This document shows positions 44,571 through 56,994 of a DNA stretch of 64,000 nt, in pieces. Every line of letters begins with the position of its first letter. The stretch's first letter is position 1. The notes beneath the pieces were generated by a model, which saw nothing but the letters and a program-made list of their open reading frames with translations, had not been told where the DNA came from and did not search any database. The DNA is from Mesorhizobium sp. B2-1-8. GTDB taxonomy: Bacteria > Pseudomonadota > Alphaproteobacteria > Rhizobiales > Rhizobiaceae. The DNA is taken from the NCBI RefSeq assembly GCF_006442545.2, contig NZ_CP083952.1:1601001-1665000 (forward strand), in the 5' to 3' direction. A program made the position numbers and the translations under genes.

Positions 44571-46433
44571 CTATTTCGTGTCCAGCACCTCGCGCAGCTT
44601 CGCCGCCAGTTGCTCGATGGTGAACGGCTTGGCCAGGAAGTGCACGTCATGATCGAGCACGCCGTTGTGGACCACGGCGTTCCTGGTGAAGCCTGTGGTG
44701 AAGACCACTTTCAACCCGGGCTGGCGCGCGAGCGCTTCCTCGGCGAGCTTGCGGCCATTCATCACCGGCATGACGACGTCGGTGAAAAGCAGGGCGATGC
44801 CGGGTGTCGCGGCGAGCTTCTGAAGGGCCTCTTGTCCGCCCGCCGCATGGATGACGGTGTAGCCGAGTTCGCGCATGATTTCCGTCGTGGAAGCCCGCAC
44901 GCGGGCGTCGTCCTCGACGACGAGGATCGTCTCGGTGATCTTGACGGCGCTCTTCTCGCGCCCGGCGGGCGCTGCCGGCTCTCCTGGTCCGAAAAATCGG
45001 GGCAGATAGATCTTGATCGTCGTGCCTTCGCCGGGCTCGGAGTAGATCTTGACGTGGCCGCCCGACTGTTTGACGAAGCCGAACACCTGGCTCAGTCCAA
45101 GTCCCGTGCCCTTGCTGACCGGCTTGGTCGTGAAGAAGGGCTCGAAGGCCCTGGTGATGATCTCAGGCGACATGCCCGCACCGGTGTCGGTAACCGCGAT
45201 CATCACATATTGGCCAGGCGCGACGTCGGCGTGCGTCGATGCATAGGCCTCGTCGAGGTGGCTGTTGACGGTCTCGATGGTCAGCTTGCCATCATTCTCC
45301 ATGGCATCGCGGGCATTGACGGCCAGATTGAGGATCGCGTTCTCGAGCTGGTTGGGATCGGCGTGGATTTTCCACAGGCCGCCCGCCAGCACGGTTTCGA
45401 TGCTGATGCCTTCACCCAGGGCACGGCGCAGAAGATCGGACATGCCGGTCAACAGCCGGTTGGTGTCGACAACCTGCGGCGCCAGAGGCTGCAGGCGGGA
45501 GAAGGCAAGCAAGCGCGAGGTCAGGTTGGCGGCACGGCTGGTCGCGTCCGTCGCGGCTTCGACGAGCTTTTCGATGTCATGTTCGCCTCGCTTCAGCTTG
45601 CGCTGGGCAAGGTTCATGGCGCTGAGGATGACCGCCAGCATGTTGTTGAAGTCGTGAGCGATCCCGCCGGTCAACTGCCCGACGGCTTCCATCTTCTGCA
45701 TCTGGCGTATCTGGGATTCGGCCTTTTCACGCGTCTGGATCTCGTTGCCGAGCTCGATGTTCTTGCGCATCAGCTCTTCCTGGGCGACGACCACCTCGCG
45801 GAAGCGGCGGCGGGATTGACGGATGGTGTAGACGCCAAGCAGGAAAATCCCCAGCAACGCAGCCAGCGAGCCGATGCGCAACCAGGCCTCGACCTGGTCG
45901 GTATGCTCGTCGCGCGCGGCCACCGCGGCGGCGCCAATACGCCGGATCGTATCCATGCTGGCGCGGATGTCGTCCATGGCTGACTTGCCCTGGCCGCTGC
46001 GGACCAGTTGCAGGGCCTTTGACGCATCGCCTCGATCGTAGAGAGCTATGGTCTCGGCCAGCTCAGCCTGCTGTTTTGAAAGCGCGGCCTTGATGTGGCC
46101 GATCTGCTGGGCGATCTGATCGTCGGGAGCAGTCGCGCTGTCGATCCGTGCCAGTTGTCCCGGAATTGCCTCGACGGCCCTCCGGTACGGCTCCAGATAG
46201 GATTTTTCACCGGTCAGCAGGTAGCCGCGCTCACCACTCTCGGCGTCTTGCGCCAGTGAAAGCAGCCCGGAAAGCTGCTCTTGGTATTCGATTGTCTCGC
46301 GCGCGGCGGCACGATTGGCCCTCTGGCTCTCGACGAGCACGGCACGGGCGCCGACGATCAGCGCCAGCGTGGCGAAGCCGGCAATAATCGGGAGCGGCTG
46401 CAATTGAATGGCGCGCCGAAGACGAGCAATCAT
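44571..46433 (-). CDS. Hybrid sensor histidine kinase with CHASE3 and receiver domains
   Basis: A 620-residue membrane kinase. Order of parts: transmembrane helix 12-33; CHASE3-like extracytoplasmic domain about 38-180; transmembrane helix about 186-205; coiled-coil 215-250; HisKA with GGIAHDFNNMLAVIL (phospho-His 260); HATPase with NLAVNARDAMEN, DTGAGM and GTGLGLSQVFG; and a C-terminal receiver (ILVVEDDARVR, phospho-Asp in LLFTDVVMPVMNG, about residue 550). No separate response regulator is beside it. The signal and output are unknown. Confidence 0.9.
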   Translation of the reverse strand: MIARLRRAIQLQPLPIIAGFATLALIVGARAVLVESQRANRAAARETIEYQEQLSGLLSLAQDAESGERGYLLTGEKSYLEPYRRAVEAIPGQLARIDSATAPDDQIAQQIGHIKAALSKQQAELAETIALYDRGDASKALQLVRSGQGKSAMDDIRASMDTIRRIGAAAVAARDEHTDQVEAWLRIGSLAALLGIFLLGVYTIRQSRRRFREVVVAQEELMRKNIELGNEIQTREKAESQIRQMQKMEAVGQLTGGIAHDFNNMLAVILSAMNLAQRKLKRGEHDIEKLVEAATDATSRAANLTSRLLAFSRLQPLAPQVVDTNRLLTGMSDLLRRALGEGISIETVLAGGLWKIHADPNQLENAILNLAVNARDAMENDGKLTIETVNSHLDEAYASTHADVAPGQYVMIAVTDTGAGMSPEIITRAFEPFFTTKPVSKGTGLGLSQVFGFVKQSGGHVKIYSEPGEGTTIKIYLPRFFGPGEPAAPAGREKSAVKITETILVVEDDARVRASTTEIMRELGYTVIHAAGGQEALQKLAATPGIALLFTDVVMPVMNGRKLAEEALARQPGLKVVFTTGFTRNAVVHNGVLDHDVHFLAKPFTIEQLAAKLREVLDTK

Positions 46434-46650
46434 CTGTTATGCCGAACCAAAAGGAATTACCGCAGGCAGCATTTGGTAAGCGGCGCCGGCCTGGAAGGCA
46501 ATATGCCGTTTTGTTGCGCAATTCGCCGTCAGCCTTGCGAAACCTTCCTCATTTGGTTAAGGAGGCCGCGCATTCAGCGGCCGGCGCCAGCCGGGCGCTT
46601 TTCCCCGTTTTCGGCCTCGGGCCGACTCCAGTCAAAGGCATTTCGCTTCC

Positions 46651-47904
46651 ATGGCGCGTATCGTGATGAAATTCGGCGGAACCTCCGTCGCCGACATCGC
46701 CCGCATCCGCAATGTGGCGCGTCACGTCAAACGCGAGGTCGACGCCGGCCACGAGGTGGCGGTGGTGGTTTCGGCGATGGCCGGCAAAACCAATGAACTG
46801 GTTGGTTGGACGCGCGAAGCCTCACCGATGCATGACGCACGCGAATATGACGCGGTCGTCGCTTCCGGCGAACAGGTCACGGCCGGCCTGCTTGCCATCA
46901 CCTTGCAGAACATGGGTGTGCATGCGCGCTCCTGGCAGGGCTGGCAGATCCCGATCAAGACCGACAACGCCCATGGCGCGGCGCGCATTCTCGACATCGA
47001 CGGCGCCTTCCTGGTCAAGCGCTTCGGCGAAGGGCAGGTGGCGGTCATCGCCGGTTTCCAGGGCATCGGGCCAGACAACCGCATCGCAACGCTTGGCCGC
47101 GGCGGCTCCGACACCAGTGCCGTTGCCATAGCCGCGGCGGTCAAGGCTGACCGCTGCGACATCTACACCGACGTCGACGGGGTCTACACCACCGATCCGC
47201 GCATCGAGCCCAAGGCGCGCCGGCTGGCCAAGATCTCCTTCGAGGAAATGCTTGAAATGGCCTCGCTCGGCGCCAAGGTTCTGCAGGTGCGTTCGGTCGA
47301 GCTTGCCATGGTGCACAGGGTGCGCACCTTCGTGCGGTCGTCCTTCGACGATCCCGATGCGCCCGGAATGGGGGATTTGCTCAATCCTCCGGGAACGCTC
47401 ATTTGCGACGAGGAAGAGATCGTGGAACAGCAGGTCGTCACCGGAATTGCCTACGCCAAGGACGAGGCGCAGATTTCGTTGCGCCGTGTCGGCGACCGGC
47501 CAGGCGTCGCCGCCGGCATCTTCGGCCCGCTGGCCGAGGCCAACATCAATGTCGACATGATCGTCCAGAACATCTCCGAGGACGGCAAGCTGACCGACAT
47601 GACCTTCACCGTGCCGTCGGGCGATGTCGACAAGGCGCTGGCCGTGCTCGACCGGCTGAAAGCCGAGATCGGCTACGATGTCGTGCAGTCGGAGGCCGGC
47701 ATGTCGAAGGTTTCGGTCATCGGCATCGGCATGAGGAGCCATGCGGGTGTTGCCGCCACCGCCTTCAAGGCGCTGGCCGACAAGGCGATCAACATCCGCG
47801 CCATCACCACCTCCGAGATCAAGATTTCGATACTGATCGACGGTCCGTATACGGAACTTGCGGTTCGCACTTTGCATTCCGTCTACGGTCTGGATAAGCA
47901 GTAG
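46651..47904 (+). CDS. lysC: Aspartate kinase
   Basis: A 417-residue enzyme for the first step of lysine, threonine and methionine synthesis. The N-terminal KFGGTSVADIARI, the catalytic GRGGSDTSAVAIAAAVKAD near residue 150 and YTDVDGVYTTDPRIEP near 173 are diagnostic. Two ACT domains follow (about 262-340 and 343-417: VSVIGIGMRSHAGVAATAFK), which bind the feedback inhibitors. It is transcribed toward ptsP. Confidence 0.97.
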   Translation: MARIVMKFGGTSVADIARIRNVARHVKREVDAGHEVAVVVSAMAGKTNELVGWTREASPMHDAREYDAVVASGEQVTAGLLAITLQNMGVHARSWQGWQIPIKTDNAHGAARILDIDGAFLVKRFGEGQVAVIAGFQGIGPDNRIATLGRGGSDTSAVAIAAAVKADRCDIYTDVDGVYTTDPRIEPKARRLAKISFEEMLEMASLGAKVLQVRSVELAMVHRVRTFVRSSFDDPDAPGMGDLLNPPGTLICDEEEIVEQQVVTGIAYAKDEAQISLRRVGDRPGVAAGIFGPLAEANINVDMIVQNISEDGKLTDMTFTVPSGDVDKALAVLDRLKAEIGYDVVQSEAGMSKVSVIGIGMRSHAGVAATAFKALADKAINIRAITTSEIKISILIDGPYTELAVRTLHSVYGLDKQ

Positions 47905-47985
47905 CAAGACTGAATCAGTTGTTGCGTGCATGCCGGCCGCGGCGGAAACTGCGCCGGCAGGTGTTTCATTGGAGAAGAAGCCGCG

Positions 47986-50256
47986 ATGCGTGACCAGGCC
48001 AGCGGCCCGCGCGTTTTGCTGAAGCGGCTCCGCGAGCTCATGCAGGAGCCGCTGGAGCCGCAGGAGCGGCTTGACCGTATCGTGCGCGACATCGCCTCCA
48101 ATATGGTCGCCGAAGTGTGCTCGCTCTACGTGTTGCGCGCCGATTCGGTGCTCGAACTCTACGCCACCGAAGGTCTGAACCCGAACGCCGTCCACCTGGC
48201 GCAGCTGCGGCTGGGGCAAGGCCTGGTCGGCACGATCGCGGCAAGTGCCAGGCCGCTCAACCTGTCCAACGCGCAGGAACACCCGGCCTTCGCCTACCTG
48301 CCGGAGACCGGGGAGGAGATCTACAATTCCTTCCTCGGCGTCCCGGTGCTGCGGGCAGGGCGCACGCTGGGCGTCCTGGTCGTCCAGAACAAGACCATGC
48401 GCCATTACCGCGACGACGAGGTCGAGGCGCTGGAAACCACCGCCATGGTCATCGCCGAGATGATCGCCACCGGCGATCTGGCGCGGCTGACCCGGCCTGG
48501 CCTCGAACTCGACCTGCGCCGGCCCGTGAGCTTCACCGGCCTGTCTTTCAACGACGGCGTCGGGCTTGGCCATGTCGTGCTGCACGAGCCGCGCATCGTC
48601 GTCACCAATTTGTTCAACGAGGACAGCGAGGAAGAGGTCCGGCGGCTCGAAGCCTCGCTCGGTTCGCTCAGGCTCTCGATCGACGACATGCTGGAGCGCC
48701 GCGATGTCGCCTTCGAGGGCGAGCATCGCCAGGTGCTGGAGGCCTACCGGATGTTCGCCAACGACCGCGGCTGGGTACGGCGCCTGGAAGAGGCGATCCG
48801 CAACGGCCTGACAGCGGAAGCGGCGGTGGAAAAGGTGCAGAGCGACATGCGCGCCCGCATGCTGCACATGACCGATCCCTATCTGCGCGAGCGGATGAGC
48901 GATTTCGACGATCTCGCCAACCGGCTGTTGCGCCAGCTGATGGGACGTGGACCCGAGGATGTCGCCGCCTCGCTGCCGAAGGACGCCATCATCGTCGCCC
49001 GCTCGATGGGCGCCGCTGAACTGCTCGACTATCCCCGCGACAAGCTGCGCGGCCTGGTGCTCGAGGATGGCGCGGCGACCAGCCATGTCGTCATCGTCGC
49101 GCGGGCCATGGGAATACCCGTCGCCGGCCAGATGAAGGGCGCCGTTTCCATGGCGGAAAACGGCGACCCCATCATCGTCGACGGCGAGGAAGGCGCGATC
49201 CATCTGCGGCCGCAATCCGATCTCGAAGCCGCCTATGCCGAAAAAGTGCGGTTCCGGGCGCGCCGCCAGGAGGTCTACCGCGAGCTGCGCAAGAAGCCGT
49301 CGGCGACCAGGGACGGTGTCCAGGTCGATCTGCTGATGAATGCCGGGCTTGCCGTCGACCTGCCGCAGCTGGTCGAGTCGGGCGCTGCCGGCATTGGCCT
49401 GTTCCGCACCGAACTGCAGTTCATGGTCGCCTCGACCTTTCCACGCGCCGAAGCCCAGGAAAAACTCTATCGCGACGTGCTCGAGGCCGCGCGCGGCAAG
49501 CCGGTCACCTTCCGCACCATCGACATCGGTGGCGACAAGGTGCTGCCCTACTTCAAGGGCGCGATCCAGGAAGAGAATCCGGCGCTCGGCTGGCGGGCGA
49601 TCCGCCTGACGCTCGACCGGCCGGGCTTGCTGCGCACACAGATCCGCGCCTTGCTCAAGGCCAGCGGCGGGCGCGAGCTTAAGCTGATGCTGCCGATGGT
49701 GACCGAGCTTGGCGAGATCGCCCAGGCGCGCGAAATCATCGACCGCGAGGTGCGGCACCTCTCACGCTTCGCCCACCATCTGCCGACCAGTCTCAAGCTG
49801 GGCGCCATGCTGGAAGTGCCGTCGCTTCTGTTCCAGCTCGACGAATTGATGAAGGCGGTCGACTTCGTCTCGGTCGGGTCGAACGATCTGTTCCAGTTCG
49901 TCATGGCGGTCGACCGCGGCAACACGCAACTGGCCAACCGCTTCGATACGTTGTCGGCGCCGTTCCTGCGCGTGCTCAAGCAGATCGCCGACGCCGGCGC
50001 CCGCAACCATACGCCCGTCACCCTGTGCGGTGAACTCGCCGGCAAGCCGATCTCGGCGATGGCGCTGATCGGCCTTGGTTTCCGCTCGATCTCGATGTCG
50101 CCAGCCTCGATCGGCCCGGTCAAGGCGATGCTGACCGAGCTGCCGCTGGAGGAACTGGAGGCTTTCTTCGACGACAATCTGATGGCGCCGGCGCAAGGGC
50201 TGCCGATGCGAGCGTTGCTGCAGGCCTTTGCCGACGACCGCTCGATCCCGTTGTAG
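47986..50256 (+). CDS. ptsP: Phosphoenolpyruvate-protein phosphotransferase PtsP (enzyme I-Ntr)
   Basis: A 756-residue enzyme that starts the nitrogen phosphotransfer chain (PtsP to NPr to EIIA-Ntr). Residues about 20-165 are a GAF domain, which binds glutamine in the studied homologues. The phosphohistidine domain shows DGAATSHVVIVARAMGIPVA, and the PEP-binding barrel GLFRTELQFM, DIGGDKVLPYF and SVGSNDLFQFVMAVDRGN, with CGELAG near the end. ATG 47986 (MRDQASGPRVLLKRL) is chosen over an upstream frame extension. Confidence 0.96.
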   Translation: MRDQASGPRVLLKRLRELMQEPLEPQERLDRIVRDIASNMVAEVCSLYVLRADSVLELYATEGLNPNAVHLAQLRLGQGLVGTIAASARPLNLSNAQEHPAFAYLPETGEEIYNSFLGVPVLRAGRTLGVLVVQNKTMRHYRDDEVEALETTAMVIAEMIATGDLARLTRPGLELDLRRPVSFTGLSFNDGVGLGHVVLHEPRIVVTNLFNEDSEEEVRRLEASLGSLRLSIDDMLERRDVAFEGEHRQVLEAYRMFANDRGWVRRLEEAIRNGLTAEAAVEKVQSDMRARMLHMTDPYLRERMSDFDDLANRLLRQLMGRGPEDVAASLPKDAIIVARSMGAAELLDYPRDKLRGLVLEDGAATSHVVIVARAMGIPVAGQMKGAVSMAENGDPIIVDGEEGAIHLRPQSDLEAAYAEKVRFRARRQEVYRELRKKPSATRDGVQVDLLMNAGLAVDLPQLVESGAAGIGLFRTELQFMVASTFPRAEAQEKLYRDVLEAARGKPVTFRTIDIGGDKVLPYFKGAIQEENPALGWRAIRLTLDRPGLLRTQIRALLKASGGRELKLMLPMVTELGEIAQAREIIDREVRHLSRFAHHLPTSLKLGAMLEVPSLLFQLDELMKAVDFVSVGSNDLFQFVMAVDRGNTQLANRFDTLSAPFLRVLKQIADAGARNHTPVTLCGELAGKPISAMALIGLGFRSISMSPASIGPVKAMLTELPLEELEAFFDDNLMAPAQGLPMRALLQAFADDRSIPL

Positions 50257-50265
50257 CACGTCATC

Positions 50266-51345
50266 ATGGTCAATTTGCCCCGCGATCGTATGGATCAAGT
50301 CGTCAAGCGTTTCGAGATGCTCGAAGCGCAGATGTCGGCCGGACCGGCGCCGGATGCCTATGTGAAGATGGCATCCGAATATGCCGAGTTGCAGGACATG
50401 GTGGCCAAGGTCAGGCAATTGCGCTCGGCCGAGCATGAGCAGGCCGACCTCGAAGCGATGCTCGCCGACAAGGGCACCGACGCCGAGATGCGGGCGCTCG
50501 CCGAAGCCGATCTGCCCGGCGTCGAGGAGCGCATCGAGGCGCTGCAGAAGGACATCCAGATCCTGCTCCTGCCCAGGGATGCCGCCGACGACAAGAACGC
50601 CATCCTCGAAATCCGCGCCGGCACCGGTGGCGACGAGGCGGCACTTTTCGCCGGCGACCTGTTTCGTATGTATGAGCGCTACGCCGCCGAACGCGGCTGG
50701 CGGTTCGAAACGGTATCGGCGAGTGACGGCGATGCCGGCGGCTTCAAGGAAATCATCGCCACGATCTCAGGCAAGGGTGTGTTCGCCCATCTGAAATTCG
50801 AGTCCGGGGTGCATCGGGTCCAGCGTGTGCCGGCAACCGAGGCCAGCGGACGCATCCACACCTCCGCCGCCACAGTCGCCGTGCTGCCGGAGGCGGAAGA
50901 GGTCGACATCGACATCAGGGCCGAGGACATCCGCATCGACACGATGCGCGCCTCAGGCTCCGGCGGCCAGCACGTCAACACCACCGATTCCGCGGTCCGC
51001 ATCACCCATTTGCCGACCGGTATCATGGTGGTGCAGGCGGAGAAGTCGCAGCACCAGAATCGGGCCAAGGCCATGCAGATCCTGCGTGCCCGGCTCTATG
51101 ACATGGAGCGCAGCAAGGCGGACGAGGAGCGTTCCGAATCGCGCAAGTCGCAGGTCGGCTCCGGCGACCGCTCGGAGCGCATCCGCACCTATAATTTTCC
51201 GCAAGGCCGCGTCACCGACCATCGCATCAACCTGACGCTCTACAAGCTCGACCGGGTGATGATGGGTGAACTCGATGAAGTCATCGATGCGCTGATTGCC
51301 GATCACCAGTCGAAGCTGCTGGCCGATATAGGCCTCGATGGCTGA
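50266..51345 (+). CDS. prfA: Peptide chain release factor 1
   Basis: A 359-residue class I release factor reading UAA and UAG. The GGQ catalytic loop is [20 protein letters not shown] near residue 229, and the stop-codon recognition PAT-equivalent lies in [14 protein letters not shown] near 186. The start [18 protein letters not shown] fits the family although no strong Shine-Dalgarno is visible; it lies nine bases after ptsP. The downstream prmC gene, whose product methylates this GGQ, overlaps it by 8 bases. Confidence 0.97.
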   Translation: MVNLPRDRMDQVVKRFEMLEAQMSAGPAPDAYVKMASEYAELQDMVAKVRQLRSAEHEQADLEAMLADKGTDAEMRALAEADLPGVEERIEALQKDIQILLLPRDAADDKNAILEIRAGTGGDEAALFAGDLFRMYERYAAERGWRFETVSASDGDAGGFKEIIATISGKGVFAHLKFESGVHRVQRVPATEASGRIHTSAATVAVLPEAEEVDIDIRAEDIRIDTMRASGSGGQHVNTTDSAVRITHLPTGIMVVQAEKSQHQNRAKAMQILRARLYDMERSKADEERSESRKSQVGSGDRSERIRTYNFPQGRVTDHRINLTLYKLDRVMMGELDEVIDALIADHQSKLLADIGLDG

Positions 51346-52216
51346 CCATCCGCCCGAGGCGCTGGGGCCGCTGCTGCGGAAGGCGCGGGCCAGGCTTGCC
51401 GCGGCCGGTATCGATGATGCCGCGCTCGATGCGCGGCTGATCGTCGAGCATTATTCCGGCACGACGCGCACGCAGGCCATTGCCGACCCCGAGCGCAAGA
51501 TCGACGGCGGCGCCGTCGCCGCGATCGACGGCGCCCTGAGACGGCGAGCCGGTGGCGAGCCGGTGCATCGCATCCTCGGCTATCGCGAATTCTACGGTTT
51601 GCGGCTGTCGCTGTCGCCGGAGACGCTGGAGCCGCGGCCGGACACCGAAACGCTGGTCGAGGCGGTGCTGCCCTTCGTCAAGGCAATGGTCGCGCGGGAG
51701 GGTGCATGCCGCATCCTCGATCTCGGCACCGGGACGGGCGCCATCGCCCTGGCGCTGCTGAGCGTCGTGCCGGCCGCGACGGCCACCGGTGTCGACATTT
51801 CCGCCGGCGCGCTGGCAATGGCGGCCCGCAATGCCGGGCAGCTCGGGCTCGGCGATCGGTTCACGACGGTCCAATCGGACTGGTTCGAAAAAGTTTCCGG
51901 GCGGCACCATGTAATTGCCGCAAACCCTCCCTATATACCAACTCAAGAGATTGGAAATCTGCAGGACGAGGTCCGCGATTTCGACCCGCGTGTTGCCCTG
52001 GATGGTGGCGTGGATGGGATGAACCCCTATAGGGTCATCGCCGCAGAGGCGGCAAGATTTCTGGAAGCCGAAGGCAGAATTGCGGTCGAGATCGGCCACA
52101 CACAAAGCAACGACGTCGACGATATATTTCGCGCGGCCGGTTACGCGGGCGGCGAGGTGTTTGGCGATCTCGGCGGAAACGACAGGGTTCTTGTTTTTCA
52201 GCGGGCAACGTCTTGA
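51338..52216 (+). CDS. prmC: Peptide chain release factor N(5)-glutamine methyltransferase
   Basis: A 292-residue methyltransferase that modifies the GGQ glutamine of release factors. The SAM site is [20 protein letters not shown] near residue 127 and the catalytic NPPY is in [17 protein letters not shown] near 193. The N-terminal helical domain ([20 protein letters not shown]) recognises the release factor. It overlaps prfA by 8 bases, so both are coupled. Confidence 0.96.
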   Translation: MADHPPEALGPLLRKARARLAAAGIDDAALDARLIVEHYSGTTRTQAIADPERKIDGGAVAAIDGALRRRAGGEPVHRILGYREFYGLRLSLSPETLEPRPDTETLVEAVLPFVKAMVAREGACRILDLGTGTGAIALALLSVVPAATATGVDISAGALAMAARNAGQLGLGDRFTTVQSDWFEKVSGRHHVIAANPPYIPTQEIGNLQDEVRDFDPRVALDGGVDGMNPYRVIAAEAARFLEAEGRIAVEIGHTQSNDVDDIFRAAGYAGGEVFGDLGGNDRVLVFQRATS

Positions 52217-52518
52217 CGCAGTGCAAAAAAAGCGCTTGGCAATACCGGGGAATGCGGCTAGGGTCGCCTAACCGGATGAGACGAAGCAGGCAGTGCTCTT
52301 AGCGATTCGGTTTCCTTGGATATAGCTGCCTTCTTGCGCAAACGACGCCCAAGCTTCGTGCGGGAATCGTCCGGCAAGTGATGTAACCGGAACAGGATGG
52401 CACGTGGCGCCAACGCAATCGATGCGGGCGAACGCCGGTGAAGAAACGAAACGGCTGGCTGCATGAGCGCCTCCGTTCGTGAAGAGTTTTTCGAAAATTT
52501 CAAAATGAAGAGAGTCGA
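52217..52518. other. 302-base gap before the DUF4167 gene
   Basis: No open frame with a good start is visible on either strand. A very weak promoter-like pair, TTGGCA and TAGGGT spaced 17 bases, lies at about 52236-52264. I see no hairpin followed by T. The final AGAGAG just before 52519 may serve as a Shine-Dalgarno. Confidence 0.4.
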
Positions 52519-53514
52519 ATGAGGCCACAACAGCAGAACAGGCGCATGCGCGGTCGCAACAACAATGGCGGCGGCGGTGGGAACAACAATAACAACAACA
52601 ACAACCGCAAGGGCCCGAATCCGCTAACGCGCAATTACGAGAGCAACGGCCCGGACGTGAAGATCCGGGGATCGGCTCAGCAGATCGCCGAAAAATACGC
52701 CACCCTGGCCCGTGACGCGCAAAGCTCCGGCGACCGGGTGATGGCGGAGAACTACCTCCAGCACGCCGAACACTACAACCGCATCATTGCCGCCGCACAG
52801 GCGCAGATGCCGATCCAGAACGTCCAGCAGTCGCGCGACGAGTTCGATGAGGACGGCGATGAGGATCGCGACGAGTTCGACAATGCCGGCAACAGCGGGG
52901 CCGGCAACAGCGGAGCTGGCAATAGCGGGGCGGGCAATAGCAGCGGCAACGCCGGTTCCGATCCGCAAATTCCGGTGGTCAACCATGGCGCCGGCCCGCA
53001 GCCAGTGATCGAGGGCATGCCGGCGGAAGTTGCGCTGAACCGGGAAAGCGGTCGCGACAACCGTGACGGTGGCGGGCGTGACGGTGGCGGGCGCAACAAT
53101 GGCGGCCGCGATGGCGGGCGTCATCGCGATCGCCGCCCTAACGGCGGCTACGGCCAAAACAGCCAGCGCGACTATGCTTCTTCAGCCGAACAGGGCGGCC
53201 AGCAGCAGCGCAACGAGGCCTCGGGGCAGACAGAAGTCCAGGCAGTGCCCGCTTCACCGTCCGAGACTGTCGCGGCAGCAGAGCCGGCTCCACGGTTCGA
53301 GAATTTCTCGCCAGCCGGTCTGGCCGCCCAGGCCGAACTCAATGAGGCGGCCGCCGAGAGCGGTGCGGCCCGCCGTCCACGGCGCCCGCGCCGTCCGCGA
53401 GCCAATCCCGATCAGGTCGAGGGCGGCAGCGACAATGCGGATGCCGGTGAGACGACCGCGGCTCCGGGCGAAAGCGGTAGCGCTGAACCCGTGATCGCCG
53501 ACATCGACAACTGA
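52519..53514 (+). CDS. DUF4167 domain-containing protein
   Basis: A 331-residue hydrophilic protein. The N-terminal Asn/Gly/Arg-rich stretch (NNNGGGGG then a run of Asn) precedes the conserved DUF4167 domain at about residues 35-100 (DVKIRGSAQQIAEKYATLAR, then NYLQHAEHYNRII). The rest is low complexity: NSGAG repeats, Arg/Gly/Asp-rich RDGGGR repeats, and a basic RRPRRPRRPR patch near the end. The composition recalls RNA-binding disordered proteins. Function is unknown. It is conserved after prmC in Rhizobiales. Confidence 0.9.
   Translation: MRPQQQNRRMRGRNNNGGGGGNNNNNNNNRKGPNPLTRNYESNGPDVKIRGSAQQIAEKYATLARDAQSSGDRVMAENYLQHAEHYNRIIAAAQAQMPIQNVQQSRDEFDEDGDEDRDEFDNAGNSGAGNSGAGNSGAGNSSGNAGSDPQIPVVNHGAGPQPVIEGMPAEVALNRESGRDNRDGGGRDGGGRNNGGRDGGRHRDRRPNGGYGQNSQRDYASSAEQGGQQQRNEASGQTEVQAVPASPSETVAAAEPAPRFENFSPAGLAAQAELNEAAAESGAARRPRRPRRPRANPDQVEGGSDNADAGETTAAPGESGSAEPVIADIDN
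52888..52947 (+). repeat. 15-base in-frame tandem repeat in the DUF4167 gene
   Basis: Three full and one partial copies of GGC AAC AGC GGG GCC-like units encode repeated Gly-Asn-Ser-Gly-Ala. The unit length is a multiple of three, so copy number can vary without breaking the frame. Confidence 0.8.
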
Positions 53515-53612
53515 TCGAGCGGCACTGCAGGACATCGAACGGCGGGGAGCAATCTCCGCCGTTTTGGTTGGGATGCTCGGGGAATAATATGGATTGACCG
53601 ACATCAAGGCGT

Positions 53613-53641
53613 CTTGAGACACCCCGTCCTATGCACCATAT
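53613..53641 (+). promoter_or_regulatory. RpoH (sigma-32) heat-shock promoter of clpB
   Basis: CTTGAG (53613-53618), 17 bases, then CCATAT (53636-53641). This fits the alphaproteobacterial RpoH consensus CTTGAA with CCATNT. It lies about 95 bases before the clpB start, as expected for a heat-shock chaperone. Confidence 0.75.
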
Positions 53642-53734
53642 CTGGCCTGAACAGGATCCGGCTCGAATGGGCGGATCCGTCACCGCAATCTGATCCGGTG
53701 CCGCAAAGCGGGCCGGTGATGGAAGGAGACAAAT

Positions 53735-56341
<2,607 letters not shown>

Positions 56342-56345
56342 TCGG

Positions 56346-56391
56346 TGCATGTTGCCCAAAAGCGACCTCGGTTTTGGGACGACGACATGCA
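56346..56391. repeat. Rhizobial palindromic intergenic repeat
   Basis: TGCATGT and CCCAAAA pair with TTTTGGG and ACATGCA around a short loop. I recognise the pattern TGCATGTNGCCCAAAA...TTTTGGGNNNACGACATGCA as very frequent between Mesorhizobium genes. It lies 5 bases after the clpB stop and ahead of the terminator. Confidence 0.65.
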
Positions 56392-56428
56392 TTAAACCAA
56401 AGATCTACAGCGCGCCGCGCTTTAGAGT

Positions 56429-56460
56429 GCCGCGTGCCCAGTGTGGGCACGCGGCGTTTT
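56429..56460 (+). terminator. Rho-independent terminator of clpB
   Basis: GCCGCGTGCCC and GGGCACGCGGC form a perfect 11-base-pair stem with a 5-base loop, followed by GTTTT. Confidence 0.85.
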
Positions 56461-56478
56461 CATGTCACAGGAGCCCGG

Positions 56479-56844
56479 ATGACGCTGGACGATTACAACG
56501 GCTTCTGCGCCTCGCTGCCTGCAACGAACCACGTGGTGCAATGGGGCGGCGCCCATGTCTGGAAGGTCGGGACCAAGGTGTTCGCGATCGGTGGCTGGGA
56601 TGAGGGTCGGCAGCTCTTCGTCACCTTCAAATGTTCCGACATCGCCTATGACGTGCTCAAGGAGCAGCCAGGCCTGCGGCCCGCGCCTTATCTTGCCTCC
56701 CGCGGCATGAAGTGGATCCAGCGTCAGACAAGCCAGAGCATGGATGATGGTGCACTGAAGGACTATTTGCGCGAGAGTCATCGCCTGGTTGCCCTGAAGC
56801 TGACGAAGCAGGCGCGCAAGGAATTGGGCTTGGCGGCAGGCTAG
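56479..56844 (+). CDS. MmcQ/YjbR family protein
   Basis: A 121-residue protein of the MmcQ/YjbR fold, once called DNA-binding. It begins MTLDDYNGFCASLPATNHVV and shows HVWKVGTKVFAIGGW, then the family pattern RPAPYLASRGMKWIQ and LRESHRLVALKLTKQARKEL. A CAGGAG Shine-Dalgarno precedes ATG 56479, only 19 bases after the clpB terminator. Molecular role is unknown. Confidence 0.9.
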   Translation: MTLDDYNGFCASLPATNHVVQWGGAHVWKVGTKVFAIGGWDEGRQLFVTFKCSDIAYDVLKEQPGLRPAPYLASRGMKWIQRQTSQSMDDGALKDYLRESHRLVALKLTKQARKELGLAAG

Positions 56845-56994
56845 CTGATATTCCTCGATGCGTTGGAAAACCGCCATCTTCATGCCCGGTTCATGTTGGA
56901 ACCATATGGTGGGCAACTGGTTTGCTGGCGAAGGGGTTCGCCGAACTGCACAATGCCGGGCGGCGGCACATACGGACCGGAGAGTTTCGCCACT

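Noticed and set aside
46822..49758. Open frame of about 980 codons on the minus strand opposite lysC and ptsP
   Set aside because: It spans two well-supported genes and the gap between them; shadow of codon bias.
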